NCBI RefSeq assembly: GCF_900177625.1
Contig: NZ_FXAU01000006.1
Coordinates: forward strand, 124,001 to 188,000
Length of the DNA stretch: 64,000 bases
Origin: Sphingobacterium psychroaquaticum
Lineage (GTDB): Bacteria; Bacteroidota; Bacteroidia; Sphingobacteriales; Sphingobacteriaceae
Reading direction: 5' to 3'
Both the position numbers and the translations under genes were made by a program. This document shows positions 1-8,582 of this stretch, piece after piece. The first letter of the stretch is position 1, and each line of letters opens with the position of its first letter. The notes beneath the pieces were generated by a model. It saw only the letters and a list, made by a program, of their open reading frames with translations, did no database searches and had not been told where the DNA came from.

Positions 1-1096
1 TGGAAATGGTACCGCAGGACGGGAAACGGAAGAATTTGTACGTAAACTTGGATTGCAAGGGGTAACATTAGTAATGGTGAACGAATCGGGAGCTTCCATT
101 TACTCGGCATCGGATGTTGCGCGTGAAGAGTTTCCTGATTATGATGTTACCGTTCGGGGCGCTGTTTCTATTGGGCGTCGATTGATGGATCCGTTAGCGG
201 AGTTAGTGAAAATCGATCCTAAATCTATTGGGGTAGGTCAGTACCAGCATGATGTGGACCAACAGAAGTTACAAACAGCGCTTGATGATACGGTTATTTC
301 TTGTGTAAATGCGGTGGGTGTGGAATTGAATACTGCCTCAAAGCAGATTTTGGCGTATGTATCAGGGCTCGGTCCTTCTTTGGCGCAACAGATCGTAAAT
401 TACAGAGGAGCTAATGGGCCTTTTAAATCACGTAAGGAATTGAAAAAGGTACCGCGTTTAGGAGATAAGGCATTTGAACAGGCTGCTGGGTTTTTACGGA
501 TCCGCAATGCCGAGCACCCGCTGGATGGTTCAGCCGTTCACCCGGAAAGATATTCGCTGGTAGAGCAAATGGCGAAGGATTTAAATGCGAAAGTAACGGA
601 TTTGTTAACGGATGATACCTTGCGTAAACAGATTGACCTGAAGAAATATGTAACAGAAGAAGTGGGGCTTCCGACGTTAAATGATATTCTTGCAGAGCTT
701 TCGAAACCAGGGCGTGACCCACGTGAGCAGTTTGAGGAATTCTCTTTTACGGACGGCGTGAATAAGATTTCGGACTTAAGAATAGGTATGCGTCTTCCAG
801 GGATTGTTACGAATATCACGAACTTTGGTGCTTTTGTTGATATTGGCGTACACCAAGATGGTTTAGTGCATTTAAGCCAATTAGCGAACCGTTTTGTGGC
901 AGATCCGAATGAAGTGGTTAAAGTGCAGCAAAAAGTAATGGTGACGGTTACAGAGATTGATGAGCGTAGAAATAGAATTGGTTTGACGATGAAGACTGAA
1001 GCACCAAGACCAGTAGCGAAAGGTAAAGCGAAACCGCGTCAAGAGGAGTCTGATATGGCTTCTAAACTTGCTGCATTAGCAAGCAAGTTTAAGTAG
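1..1096 (+). CDS. tex: Tex-family RNA-binding transcription accessory protein (3' part)
   Basis: The reading frame is open from base 2, so the 5' part of the gene lies outside the window; about 364 residues remain of a family that is usually 700-780 aa. The visible part starts at the end of the YqgF/RNase H-like domain (GNGTAGRETEEF). It continues through the helix-hairpin-helix region (LNTASKQILAYVSGLGPSLA, then RKELKKVPRLGDKAFEQAAG) and ends in an S1 RNA-binding domain (RLPGIVTNITNFGAFVDIGV, then DGLVHLSQL), followed by a basic tail. Tex proteins are cytoplasmic nucleic-acid-binding factors that affect transcription and virulence-gene expression in several bacteria; the exact biochemical role is unsettled. 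Identity is clear from the domain order. A 52-nt palindrome follows the stop codon. Confidence 0.95.
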   Translation, partial: GNGTAGRETEEFVRKLGLQGVTLVMVNESGASIYSASDVAREEFPDYDVTVRGAVSIGRRLMDPLAELVKIDPKSIGVGQYQHDVDQQKLQTALDDTVISCVNAVGVELNTASKQILAYVSGLGPSLAQQIVNYRGANGPFKSRKELKKVPRLGDKAFEQAAGFLRIRNAEHPLDGSAVHPERYSLVEQMAKDLNAKVTDLLTDDTLRKQIDLKKYVTEEVGLPTLNDILAELSKPGRDPREQFEEFSFTDGVNKISDLRIGMRLPGIVTNITNFGAFVDIGVHQDGLVHLSQLANRFVADPNEVVKVQQKVMVTVTEIDERRNRIGLTMKTEAPRPVAKGKAKPRQEESDMASKLAALASKFK

Positions 1097-1157
1097 GACG
1101 GATGGAGGATCATGTCGAATACAAGAATTTGTTTTTACTGACTGTTCCAAAATAAAG

Positions 1158-1209
1158 GATATAAAAGGTAAAAGGGCGAAAAATTTTTCGCCCTTTTACC
1201 TTTTATATC
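1158..1209. terminator. Perfect 52-nt palindrome, bidirectional terminator
   Basis: Every base from 1158 to 1183 pairs with 1209 to 1184. The stem includes GGTAAAAGGGCG and its complement, and the centre is AAAAATTTTT, so each strand has a U-rich stretch at or after the hairpin. It lies between the tex stop and the start of the next gene, only 11 nt before that ATG. It can end tex transcription, but a read-through transcript would carry the hairpin just before the next start codon. Confidence 0.8.
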
Positions 1210-1220
1210 TATATTCAACC

Positions 1221-1505
1221 ATGACAATAACCGAATTTACCGACACATTAAAAAACGCCACACCGCCGGAGGGGCTATCCGTTCAGTTACGGGCACTTTG
1301 GTACGATGGTAAGGGAGATTGGCAACAAGCACACGATTTAGTTGATCAGCTCAGTGACCCACAGTCGGCACATGTGCACGCCTATTTACACCGGGTAGAG
1401 GGCGATCAATGGAATGCAGGTTATTGGTACGATCGGGCTAAACAGCCCGTCTTTAAAGGATCGTTAAAAGACGAGTGGACAGCGTTGGTCAAACAACTAC
1501 TTTAA
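1221..1505 (+). CDS. Conserved small hypothetical protein (94 aa)
   Basis: A 94-residue soluble protein rich in Trp and His, with no signal peptide or membrane segment. It contains a helical-looking sequence (LRALWYDGKGDWQQAHDLVD, then HAYLHRVEGDQWNAGYWYDR) that resembles a short TPR/Sel1-like helix pair. Similar small proteins of unknown function are common in Bacteroidota and some Proteobacteria. The ATG at 1221 is the first in frame and follows the palindromic terminator closely. Its 3' end overlaps the convergent tamB-like gene by 9 nt (1497-1505), so antisense read-through is expected. No function is assigned. Confidence 0.75.
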   Translation: MTITEFTDTLKNATPPEGLSVQLRALWYDGKGDWQQAHDLVDQLSDPQSAHVHAYLHRVEGDQWNAGYWYDRAKQPVFKGSLKDEWTALVKQLL

Positions 1506-4500
1506 GGGACCTTGCGTCGCTGTTGAATCAACGGGGAGAATATCCTTCTTATCCCGCTTGTCATTCCAGATCCACATCTTCCGCCAGAACTCCGATAAAC
1601 TATTAAACTCCTGTCTGTATACCACACCGGCAGCACTGATATAATCACTATACGGTGTAAAAAGGAAATTACGTGTATTTAATCGGTTGTAAGCACGTAG
1701 GATCAGACTTCCATCTTTCCGTAACTTAAACGTCACCTCCGCGTCAGTTGCTACTTGATCGGAGAACGGCGTCAAGTCCGTCATCAAGGTGTTTTTACTG
1801 CGATCACTTACGCCTCCTGTAAGTGTCAAACGATCATCGAAGAAGCGTAGGGACGCTGAAGCATCATTGAAGGATCGGATATTCAGATCGAAGAAGTTCA
1901 TATTGAGCGACTGCGAAATAATACTGTTCAACTGATTGAAAGCAATCTCCGTTCCGGCCGAAATTAAGGTGTTATTCACTTCCTTACCAAACTCCTGCGT
2001 CGAAGCAGGTGTGAAGCTTCGCCTGACAATCAAACTGATCGCTTGCTGGTTGATGTTATTCCCATCTAAGAAGTAACTCTGTAACTCATCCTTGATATAC
2101 GGATCCTGAGGAAAGGTTAAACCAAACGATATTTCCGGCTGAGAAAGTGTTCCCTTCAACATCATATCCGCTTGTGCCAATACACGATCGTTATTTTCAG
2201 TACGCCCTGCAGCATTGTATAGCGGACCTACCGAGGTACGTTGCTGGTAGCTTGCCGCAAGGTTGACCACCGCTTCGGAAGGATTTCCAGCCCAACGTAT
2301 AGTCCCGCCTTCTTTCAAGTCAAAATACTTGTTGAAAAAATCTTGCGCAGTAAAGTGAAACTTACCCGATAGAATGTGATAATCTCCAAACATCTCAAAA
2401 TCCCCCAGATTAGAAATTCGTAACGATAGATTACCTCGGCCTGATCCTTTGAGGGAACCAACATTGTTTTCCAAGTTTATTTCCGCATCCGGTGTAATGT
2501 TCAAATCCATATTCATGGTTAACCCTTTGAAAAGCTTCCGTTGCGCAGCCTCTTTATTTTTCGTGGAGTCTGTACTGGTGAAATAGATAAAGTCATTTTC
2601 ACTCACTTTCAAGGAGCTGTTAAAAGGAATTGTGATGGCGGTATTAGGGTTTGAAGTTGCATCGATCGCTATATTGATAGCTGAAGTAGGTCCCTTAAAT
2701 CCAAACTTACCACTGGCAAAAGCTGTCCCAAAGAAAAGCTCATTATCTTTTCTTGTGGTGTTCAGTATTTGTAGATTACTTGCTACAACATTAATATTTA
2801 GTGTCGGGTCAGCCAAGGTGTTTAAGTCTACTGTTCCACTGCCTATGGCTGCCATGCCTTTTGAATCTGTAAAACGAAGGTTATTTAAGTGGATAATATT
2901 ATTATCGATAAAGGCATTTTGATTGGCCATATTATACTTCGTTTGTAGGTAATTTACCATAAACGAAGCATCAATTATCTGTGCAGAACCACTGATGACA
3001 GGATGATTCAATGTTCCTGTGATAGCAATATCGCCGCTCACTTTACCATAAAGGTTAGATACGAGCGTTTTTAGAAAGGGTTGCACAACGAGTAAATCTG
3101 TTTCTTTTATTTTACCTCGGAGCTGTAGCGCATCGGTCTTGGATCGTACGTCGTAATAACCGGATAGTTCCACACCTCGACCATCAATATTCTGTAAGGT
3201 AGAAATTAGCTTTACCAATCCCGTTTGCGGCTCATAGTCTGCATGGATAGCGAGAATACCGAGAGGTAGATTGTTATAGGTAATCGGTGTTGTTGTAATA
3301 TGTGTGGAAAAATTAGGTCGCTTAAAGACGGAATTTAATTTAACATCACCATTTAAATGGCCTTGTAAATTTATTCCCATTGGGCTTGTAATCCCCGAAA
3401 AAGAAGCAAGATTAAATTCCTTGAAAGCAAGGATGAGGTTGTCCGTCTCATCGTCCGACAATACCCCATTGATTAATACTTCTTGCCGGTCACGTTTGAA
3501 CAGTAAGTTGTTTAGGTAAAATTTACCCTTCGATACACGTAGATCAGCCTCTTTACTAATATCCCAATGCTCGTTATTCAATACGATCTTAGATTGATCA
3601 AAACGAATATAGGCCGGTTTGTTATAGGCAAAATGGATATTACCGTTTAGCAGTAAATGATTAGGACGACTCTCTTCGGATAGTAGAATATTAAAGTGAA
3701 GGCTATCGTTCGCTAGTGTATTTTTGATTCTTATATTATCGACATAAACAGAATCAGAAAAACTTATCCTGTCGGCATCTAAATTTAGATCAAATGTTTT
3801 ATTATCTGCGTCCTCATCAAGTTTTAGATTGGTAACAGTTATTCCTTTGTAGGTCAGGATCGGACTAAAAGCCTCGAACCGTGCGAGATAGTTTTGTGAA
3901 GAGAAGCTCGCATAAAGCGTTGCTCCGTTATCGAGCTTTAGGTCGGGGTCAAATAATGCGGAGATGGGGTCAAACGACTTTATTTTTACATTGAGGTCAA
4001 AGTTCTGCGGGTTATAGGGTTTGGTGTCAATATTAATCGCTGGTGCATAGCGCATAGCTAGCGAGGTGAAGTAAGCACCAATCGAGTTTAAGTCTATTTG
4101 TCCGGCCATCACCATATTAAGTACATCCGAATCAATACGAAGAAGTTTGGATTGCTCGTTCCCGGAGGACTCGAACTGGAACTTTCCGATGGTGAAATCT
4201 CCTCTAGTGGAACTCAGGGAAATTTGGTCAGCCTTTACAAAGCCTGTCAGGTTGTTCAAGGTATTTCCTTGCAGTTCTGCATTGACATCGGTTTGACGAA
4301 TAGTGATGCTATCTTTTGACAGCAGATGGGTTTGCTTTAGCGATAGGTGGTCGATGGTCGAAGAGAAGTTGTACAAGGTTTCTGTTGTTGACCAATCTAC
4401 TGTACCATCGAAAGCTAATTGGGCATGTGTGTCTTCCACGTGACCAACTGCCGTTAGTTTGTTGGCTAAGAGTGCACCCTCAAAATCGATCTGTGTATAA

Positions 4501-5846
4501 GGGTAGTTTTTGAAAAAGAAAGAATTGGCGCGTCCCGAAAGCTCGAGTTGCACGTCTTTTGAATCCGTAATTCGACCGTCAAATTTGACATCCAGACCGC
4601 TACTGCCTATTTCTGTTGTTTTAATAAATTTACCCAGCTCAAAGGACGGACTTTGTGCATTGCCGGCGAACTGTAACGTAGGTTTTATGCGGATATCACT
4701 CACCGTTCTAATGTGTCCAAGTTCTGTTTGTGCAAGTCCATCTGCATGAAAGTTGTGGTAATAGCCAGATAGTTTACCACTATACTGTACCTGACCAAAG
4801 GCATCTAAGTGCTCAGGTAGCATAAAATGAGGTAGATTCCCTAATTGAGGGACAAGTGTTTCCACATCCTTGCTGTTTGTGCTTAGATTCGCCACATCGA
4901 GATTGAATATTGTCTTCTCGATATAGGGCAATCCATCGATTGTAAAGTTTGCCTGTAAACTTGTTGCTTTTCCTGTTTTTAGGTGTACGTTTTTTGCACG
5001 GATATGTTCCACAGTACCATCTAATGTGGCTTCTTGTATTTGGGTCGCAAACTGCACAAACTTCATGTCTGGGGCAAAAAACTCGATATCACGTGAGTCT
5101 ACCGTGCTATTTTTTAATCGACCCTCGACTCGTACTTTTTCTATAAAATCTTCAAAATCCGAGAATTGATTGTAGTAGAGCCCTACATGATGCGATAGTT
5201 GTGATCTGTTGGTCTGCAAGAGAAGGTTCGTAAACAACATATGTTTATTAGAAACCACAGATTGAGCGGTTAGGTTTTTGAGGTGAAGACCAGATTTTTC
5301 CTTAAAGGTTAATTGATGTACCTGTGCACGGATCTCTTTTTTTGTTATGTTGATATCTTCAAATGCGCCATTGATATCGGTAAGTTCTAAGTCACTGAAG
5401 TCGACACCACGATTATGATGTTTGTATTGGTGATTGGTCAGCTTAAAATAACTATGTTGCAGTTTAAGTTTGTGGAGGTCCAATTGAAGACCCGCAGGTT
5501 TCTCGCCTTTGTCTTTCTTAGGTGGATTGAAGTAATCAACGAGAAAGCTGAAATTAGTACTGTCTTTATAAATCTCATAGTTTACAAATCCATCGTCCAG
5601 GTGTAATGCGATAACGGAGATTTTGTTATCAAAAAATTTCACGAAGGATAGATTGGCGCGTATCGATTTAACGGCAATCATCTTCTTGCCTTGTCGGTCA
5701 TCTACGCTAATATTTTTGAGCTCGAGGGTATTGAAGGGACTGAAGTAAACACCATCGACTGTAACTGTGGTTTTTAATTCTTTACTGAGGTATTTAGCTA
5801 CTTTCTTGGAGGCGTATTGTTGTACTGCTGAAAAATGTAACGACAC
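1497..5846 (-). CDS. tamB: TamB-like translocation/assembly module protein (DUF490/AsmA-like)
   Basis: A very long beta-rich protein (1449 aa from the GTG at 5846). It has the repetitive AsmA/TamB body and a C-terminal TamB (DUF490) domain with typical blocks such as GSGRGNLSLRISNLGDFEMF, GEYxxLSGKF-type text (DYHILSGKFHFTAQDFFNKY) and SYFLDGNNINQQAISLIVRR. TamB proteins form a hydrophobic groove bridging inner and outer membranes, working with a TamA/TamL barrel or in phospholipid transport. The body starts straight after a membrane anchor, yet that anchor (about 20 hydrophobic residues, ending LLSLLGILVLLVALTV) is encoded upstream of the GTG, up to about 5915, where no ATG/GTG/TTG exists in frame. 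An ATC at 5913-5915 would give MKKILNITLLSLLG, so the true start is probably near 5915. A second TamB lies at 48.3-53.6 kb. Confidence 0.85.
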   Translation of the reverse strand: MSLHFSAVQQYASKKVAKYLSKELKTTVTVDGVYFSPFNTLELKNISVDDRQGKKMIAVKSIRANLSFVKFFDNKISVIALHLDDGFVNYEIYKDSTNFSFLVDYFNPPKKDKGEKPAGLQLDLHKLKLQHSYFKLTNHQYKHHNRGVDFSDLELTDINGAFEDINITKKEIRAQVHQLTFKEKSGLHLKNLTAQSVVSNKHMLFTNLLLQTNRSQLSHHVGLYYNQFSDFEDFIEKVRVEGRLKNSTVDSRDIEFFAPDMKFVQFATQIQEATLDGTVEHIRAKNVHLKTGKATSLQANFTIDGLPYIEKTIFNLDVANLSTNSKDVETLVPQLGNLPHFMLPEHLDAFGQVQYSGKLSGYYHNFHADGLAQTELGHIRTVSDIRIKPTLQFAGNAQSPSFELGKFIKTTEIGSSGLDVKFDGRITDSKDVQLELSGRANSFFFKNYPYTQIDFEGALLANKLTAVGHVEDTHAQLAFDGTVDWSTTETLYNFSSTIDHLSLKQTHLLSKDSITIRQTDVNAELQGNTLNNLTGFVKADQISLSSTRGDFTIGKFQFESSGNEQSKLLRIDSDVLNMVMAGQIDLNSIGAYFTSLAMRYAPAINIDTKPYNPQNFDLNVKIKSFDPISALFDPDLKLDNGATLYASFSSQNYLARFEAFSPILTYKGITVTNLKLDEDADNKTFDLNLDADRISFSDSVYVDNIRIKNTLANDSLHFNILLSEESRPNHLLLNGNIHFAYNKPAYIRFDQSKIVLNNEHWDISKEADLRVSKGKFYLNNLLFKRDRQEVLINGVLSDDETDNLILAFKEFNLASFSGITSPMGINLQGHLNGDVKLNSVFKRPNFSTHITTTPITYNNLPLGILAIHADYEPQTGLVKLISTLQNIDGRGVELSGYYDVRSKTDALQLRGKIKETDLLVVQPFLKTLVSNLYGKVSGDIAITGTLNHPVISGSAQIIDASFMVNYLQTKYNMANQNAFIDNNIIHLNNLRFTDSKGMAAIGSGTVDLNTLADPTLNINVVASNLQILNTTRKDNELFFGTAFASGKFGFKGPTSAINIAIDATSNPNTAITIPFNSSLKVSENDFIYFTSTDSTKNKEAAQRKLFKGLTMNMDLNITPDAEINLENNVGSLKGSGRGNLSLRISNLGDFEMFGDYHILSGKFHFTAQDFFNKYFDLKEGGTIRWAGNPSEAVVNLAASYQQRTSVGPLYNAAGRTENNDRVLAQADMMLKGTLSQPEISFGLTFPQDPYIKDELQSYFLDGNNINQQAISLIVRRSFTPASTQEFGKEVNNTLISAGTEIAFNQLNSIISQSLNMNFFDLNIRSFNDASASLRFFDDRLTLTGGVSDRSKNTLMTDLTPFSDQVATDAEVTFKLRKDGSLILRAYNRLNTRNFLFTPYSDYISAAGVVYRQEFNSLSEFWRKMWIWNDKRDKKDILPVDSTATQGPLK

Positions 5847-5914
5847 GGTTAAGGCGACTAGTAGTACTAGGATACCTAAAAGGGACAGCAGCGTTATATT
5901 TAGTATTTTTTTGA

Positions 5915-5922
5915 TATTTTTG
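5915..5922 (+). promoter_or_regulatory. Likely -7 box of the tsaD promoter
   Basis: TATTTTTG matches the Bacteroidota -7 consensus TAnnTTTG exactly and lies 22 nt before the tsaD ATG. No clear -33 box was recognised. The box overlaps the region coding for the N-terminal anchor of the divergent tamB-like gene, so the two 5' ends overlap. Confidence 0.45.
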
Positions 5923-5944
5923 TATTCTATTAAACTCTCTAAAA

Positions 5945-6946
5945 ATGGCAGTTATACTGGGGATTGAATCATCCTGCGATGAAACTTCCGCTTCTATATG
6001 TATAGACGGTGAAATTAAGTCAAATATTATTGCGGGTCAAGCAATTCACGCAAATTATGGTGGGGTTGTTCCGGAGCTTGCCTCGCGTGCACACCAACAA
6101 AATATAATACCAACCGTCGATCAAGCGATACAACAGGCAAAAATAAACAAAAATGATATAGATGCAGTAGCTTTTACGCGTGGACCAGGACTTTTAGGTT
6201 CGCTTTTGGTAGGGACGTCCTTTGCGAAGTCTTTCGCCCTTGCGCAAAATATTCCCTTGATTGAGGTGAATCATATGCAAGCGCATATATTAGCGCATTT
6301 TATCGAGGACCCTAAACCGGCTTTTCCGTTTCTATGTTTGACGGTGTCAGGGGGACATACGCAGATTGTATTGGTCAAAGATTATTTTGATATGGAACTG
6401 CTTGGTCAAACACTGGATGATGCTGCCGGAGAGGCGTTTGATAAGACGGCGAAAATATTGAATCTACCGTATCCCGGTGGGCCGCTTATCGATAAGTATG
6501 CGAAAGAGGGCAATCCATTGGCTTTTGCATTGCCGGAACCGCAGATTGCGGATCTCAATTTTAGTTTCTCTGGGTTGAAGACAGCCATTCTTTATATGGT
6601 ACAGGCGCAAGAAAAGGAAAATCCTAATTTTCTGGCCGAAAATATGGCAGATGTATGTGCCTCTGTACAGCAACGTATTGTGACGATTTTGCTCAATAAA
6701 CTAAAGAAAGCGGCGAAACAAACTGGAGTCAAAGATATTGCGATTGCAGGAGGTGTTTCTGCTAATTCTGGACTCCGCAGCGGTTTGGTAGCTATGGGCG
6801 AAAAGTATAAATGGAATGTCTTTATCCCGAAGTTTGAGTATTGTACGGATAATGCTGCTATGATTGCAATAGCGGGGTATCAGAAATTTTTGAAATCGGA
6901 TTTTGTCGGTCAAGATATATCTCCATTGGCGCGGATGCATGTGTAA
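5945..6946 (+). CDS. tsaD: tRNA threonylcarbamoyladenosine synthase, transferase subunit TsaD
   Basis: TsaD transfers the threonylcarbamoyl group from TC-AMP to A37 of ANN-decoding tRNAs, together with TsaB and TsaE in the cytoplasm. The 333-aa length is normal. The N-terminal ATPase-fold motif (LGIESSCDETS) is present, as are metal-binding His110 and His114 in NHMQAH, SGGHTQ, GEAFDKTAKIL, GGPLIDK, AGGVSAN and the C-terminal CTDNAAMIA with its metal-ligand Asp. The ATG at 5945 is preceded by a -7-like box at 5915. It is divergent from the tamB-like gene with essentially no spacer. This is an essential housekeeping gene and its identity is unambiguous. Confidence 0.98.
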   Translation: MAVILGIESSCDETSASICIDGEIKSNIIAGQAIHANYGGVVPELASRAHQQNIIPTVDQAIQQAKINKNDIDAVAFTRGPGLLGSLLVGTSFAKSFALAQNIPLIEVNHMQAHILAHFIEDPKPAFPFLCLTVSGGHTQIVLVKDYFDMELLGQTLDDAAGEAFDKTAKILNLPYPGGPLIDKYAKEGNPLAFALPEPQIADLNFSFSGLKTAILYMVQAQEKENPNFLAENMADVCASVQQRIVTILLNKLKKAAKQTGVKDIAIAGGVSANSGLRSGLVAMGEKYKWNVFIPKFEYCTDNAAMIAIAGYQKFLKSDFVGQDISPLARMHV

Positions 6947-7073
6947 TGCTGGATGTTGCAGGTATAAAAAGATAAGGACATCGGTGGAAACATCGATGTT
7001 TTTTTTGTTTATGGAATTCTTAACATTCCATCATCCTCATAGAAACGAGTATAAACCCTTTAATCTTTTCGTT

Positions 7074-7946
7074 ATGTGGAACAACAAATTAAATATCTAT
7101 GAAAAAGAGTGGTTAGCGGTTGTGTTTTCTTCCCGTAATCAAAGCTATGGCGCATACGATTTACGACGTTATTCTTCGGTTGCGACAAACAAGGCGCTTT
7201 TGACGGTGTTATGTGTGGTGGCACTCCTAGTCGTTTGGAAAGTTGGATACGACCGCCTCCCAAAATCGACAGAAATGAGAGTGGTAGAATATGAATTACC
7301 AACCATAGAAGAGATCGTTGTGCCAGATCCACCTGCTAAGGAAGAGCCATTACCCGCTGTAGAGGCTCCGATTCAAAAGATTGCTCAAGATCCTCCAGCA
7401 CAAGATTTGATTCGTTACGTTGAGCCGAAGGTGACGCATTATAGTAAAGTAACGGAGGATGTTGCTTCTCAGGATGAATTGAAAACGAAGATGTCCGCTC
7501 GTATCACGTTGAAAAAAGTGGCTGGCGGTAGCTATGTGGCACAGGGGGAGTTTGGTCCGAAGAAAGAGATGGGAGGAATCACAGGTAATCTCGATGGAAA
7601 AGAGGTCGGTGGAAGGGCCAGTGAAAGTACAATTCCTTTTACTTCGGTAGAGATCATGCCTAACCCACGTGGTGGTATGGCGGAATTTGTCAAGTGGGTA
7701 GGGGCGGGATACAGGTATCCAGATGCGGCCTTGGAACAAGGCATAAAAGGAAGCGTGGTTATCTCCTTTGTTGTGGAGACTGATGGCTCTTTGACAGATA
7801 TTAAAGTGGTACGCGATCTAGGTTTTGGTACAGGAGAAGAAGCTATCCGCTTGTTAAAAAAGGCTGCAAAATGGAGCCCTGGCATTCAGAACGGTCGACC
7901 TGTACGTGTGAGCTATACGCTGCCGATTACATTGAGTACCATATAA
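7074..7946 (+). CDS. tonB: TonB family energy-transduction protein
   Basis: The protein is 290 aa from the ATG at 7074. The frame is open further upstream but would overlap tsaD, and the residues there do not look like a protein N-terminus. There is a short cytoplasmic N-terminus with the Bacteroidota motif SRNQSYGAYDLRR, one membrane anchor at about residues 42-62, and a Pro/Glu-rich periplasmic linker (PDPPAKEEPLPAVEAP). The C-terminal TonB domain spans about residues 205-290 (YPDAALEQGIKGSVVISFVV, then a WSPG-like segment and GRPVRV). It would pass proton-motive energy from ExbB/ExbD to outer-membrane TonB-dependent receptors such as the SusC in this window; exbB/exbD are not nearby. The downstream gene is convergent, after a repeat array. 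Confidence 0.92.
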   Translation: MWNNKLNIYEKEWLAVVFSSRNQSYGAYDLRRYSSVATNKALLTVLCVVALLVVWKVGYDRLPKSTEMRVVEYELPTIEEIVVPDPPAKEEPLPAVEAPIQKIAQDPPAQDLIRYVEPKVTHYSKVTEDVASQDELKTKMSARITLKKVAGGSYVAQGEFGPKKEMGGITGNLDGKEVGGRASESTIPFTSVEIMPNPRGGMAEFVKWVGAGYRYPDAALEQGIKGSVVISFVVETDGSLTDIKVVRDLGFGTGEEAIRLLKKAAKWSPGIQNGRPVRVSYTLPITLSTI

Positions 7947-7969
7947 AATACGACCAACTACGAAATCCC

Positions 7970-8028
7970 AACTATCAACAATGAACTACGAACTATCAAC
8001 AATGAACTACAAACTATCAACTACTAGG
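7970..8028. repeat. Heptamer-based tandem repeat, 21-bp period
   Basis: Two identical 21-bp units (7970-7990 and 7991-8011, differing only at the last base) and a partial third. Each unit is built of heptamers AACTATC, AACAATG and AACTACG/A. The array runs into the stop codon (8024-8026) of the leftward hypothetical gene. It belongs to the same degenerate 7-bp family found at about seven other intergenic sites in this window. Confidence 0.8.
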
Positions 8029-8425
8029 AACGCCCTACTACTAACAGTTTATTTAGCCACATTTGAATAATAGCTGAAATTTCATAACGCTCTTCGCTGG
8101 CAAACTTGAACATTACACTTTCTATTGTTGTGGTCATATCGGAATATTCTGGGAAGTCTCCCTCAATATTCCGATAATCAGATAAAATTTCAATGAGGTA
8201 GCAATGGATATCATATTCAACAAATTTATTTTGATGATTGTTAGTGGCTTCCAGCCATTCGTATTCGGAGCTGAATCCAGAAAGGATATGCTTGTCACAG
8301 ACCCGCTTATAGGTTAATCGAGTTTCGATCAACTCTTTACGGATAGATTCTTTTTTGCTTATTAACTCATCAAATATAGAAGACAGCTTACCCTGTATTT
8401 CTGTCTCCTTAGAAATAATAGTCAT
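8024..8425 (-). CDS. Hypothetical protein, 133 aa
   Basis: I do not recognise this protein. It is 133 aa, acidic overall, without signal peptide or membrane helix. The first half is predicted-helical and heptad-like (ELISKKESIRKELIETRLTY), with further helices to the C-terminus. It is a single gene transcribed leftward, divergent from cutC, and its stop codon lies inside an intergenic heptamer repeat. The start ATG at 8425 is supported by A-rich sequence upstream. No neighbour suggests a function. Confidence 0.65.
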   Translation of the reverse strand: MTIISKETEIQGKLSSIFDELISKKESIRKELIETRLTYKRVCDKHILSGFSSEYEWLEATNNHQNKFVEYDIHCYLIEILSDYRNIEGDFPEYSDMTTTIESVMFKFASEERYEISAIIQMWLNKLLVVGRS

Positions 8426-8582
8426 AACCTAAAAATTTGCTGAATAGTTTACTCGCAAAATTAATAACGATAATGACTGAGAAATGTTTTGTAAAATGTT
8501 GATTTTGTGCTTGTTGTTATCGAGTAACGAGAAATTTTTATCATTATTTTGAGATCGATCGTATAAATTAGCACCTTTGAGT

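Noticed and set aside
6903..7073. N-terminal extension of the TonB frame
   Set aside because: It overlaps the tsaD end and includes Cys/Phe-rich text unlike a TonB start; the ATG at 7074 gives the usual MWNNKLNIYEKEW start.
7350..7885. Two minus-strand ORFs inside tonB
   Set aside because: They are antisense to a clear TonB domain and show no protein-like pattern.
7970..8028. CRISPR-like array
   Set aside because: Repeat units are 7/14/21 bp without unique spacers, and no cas genes are in the window.
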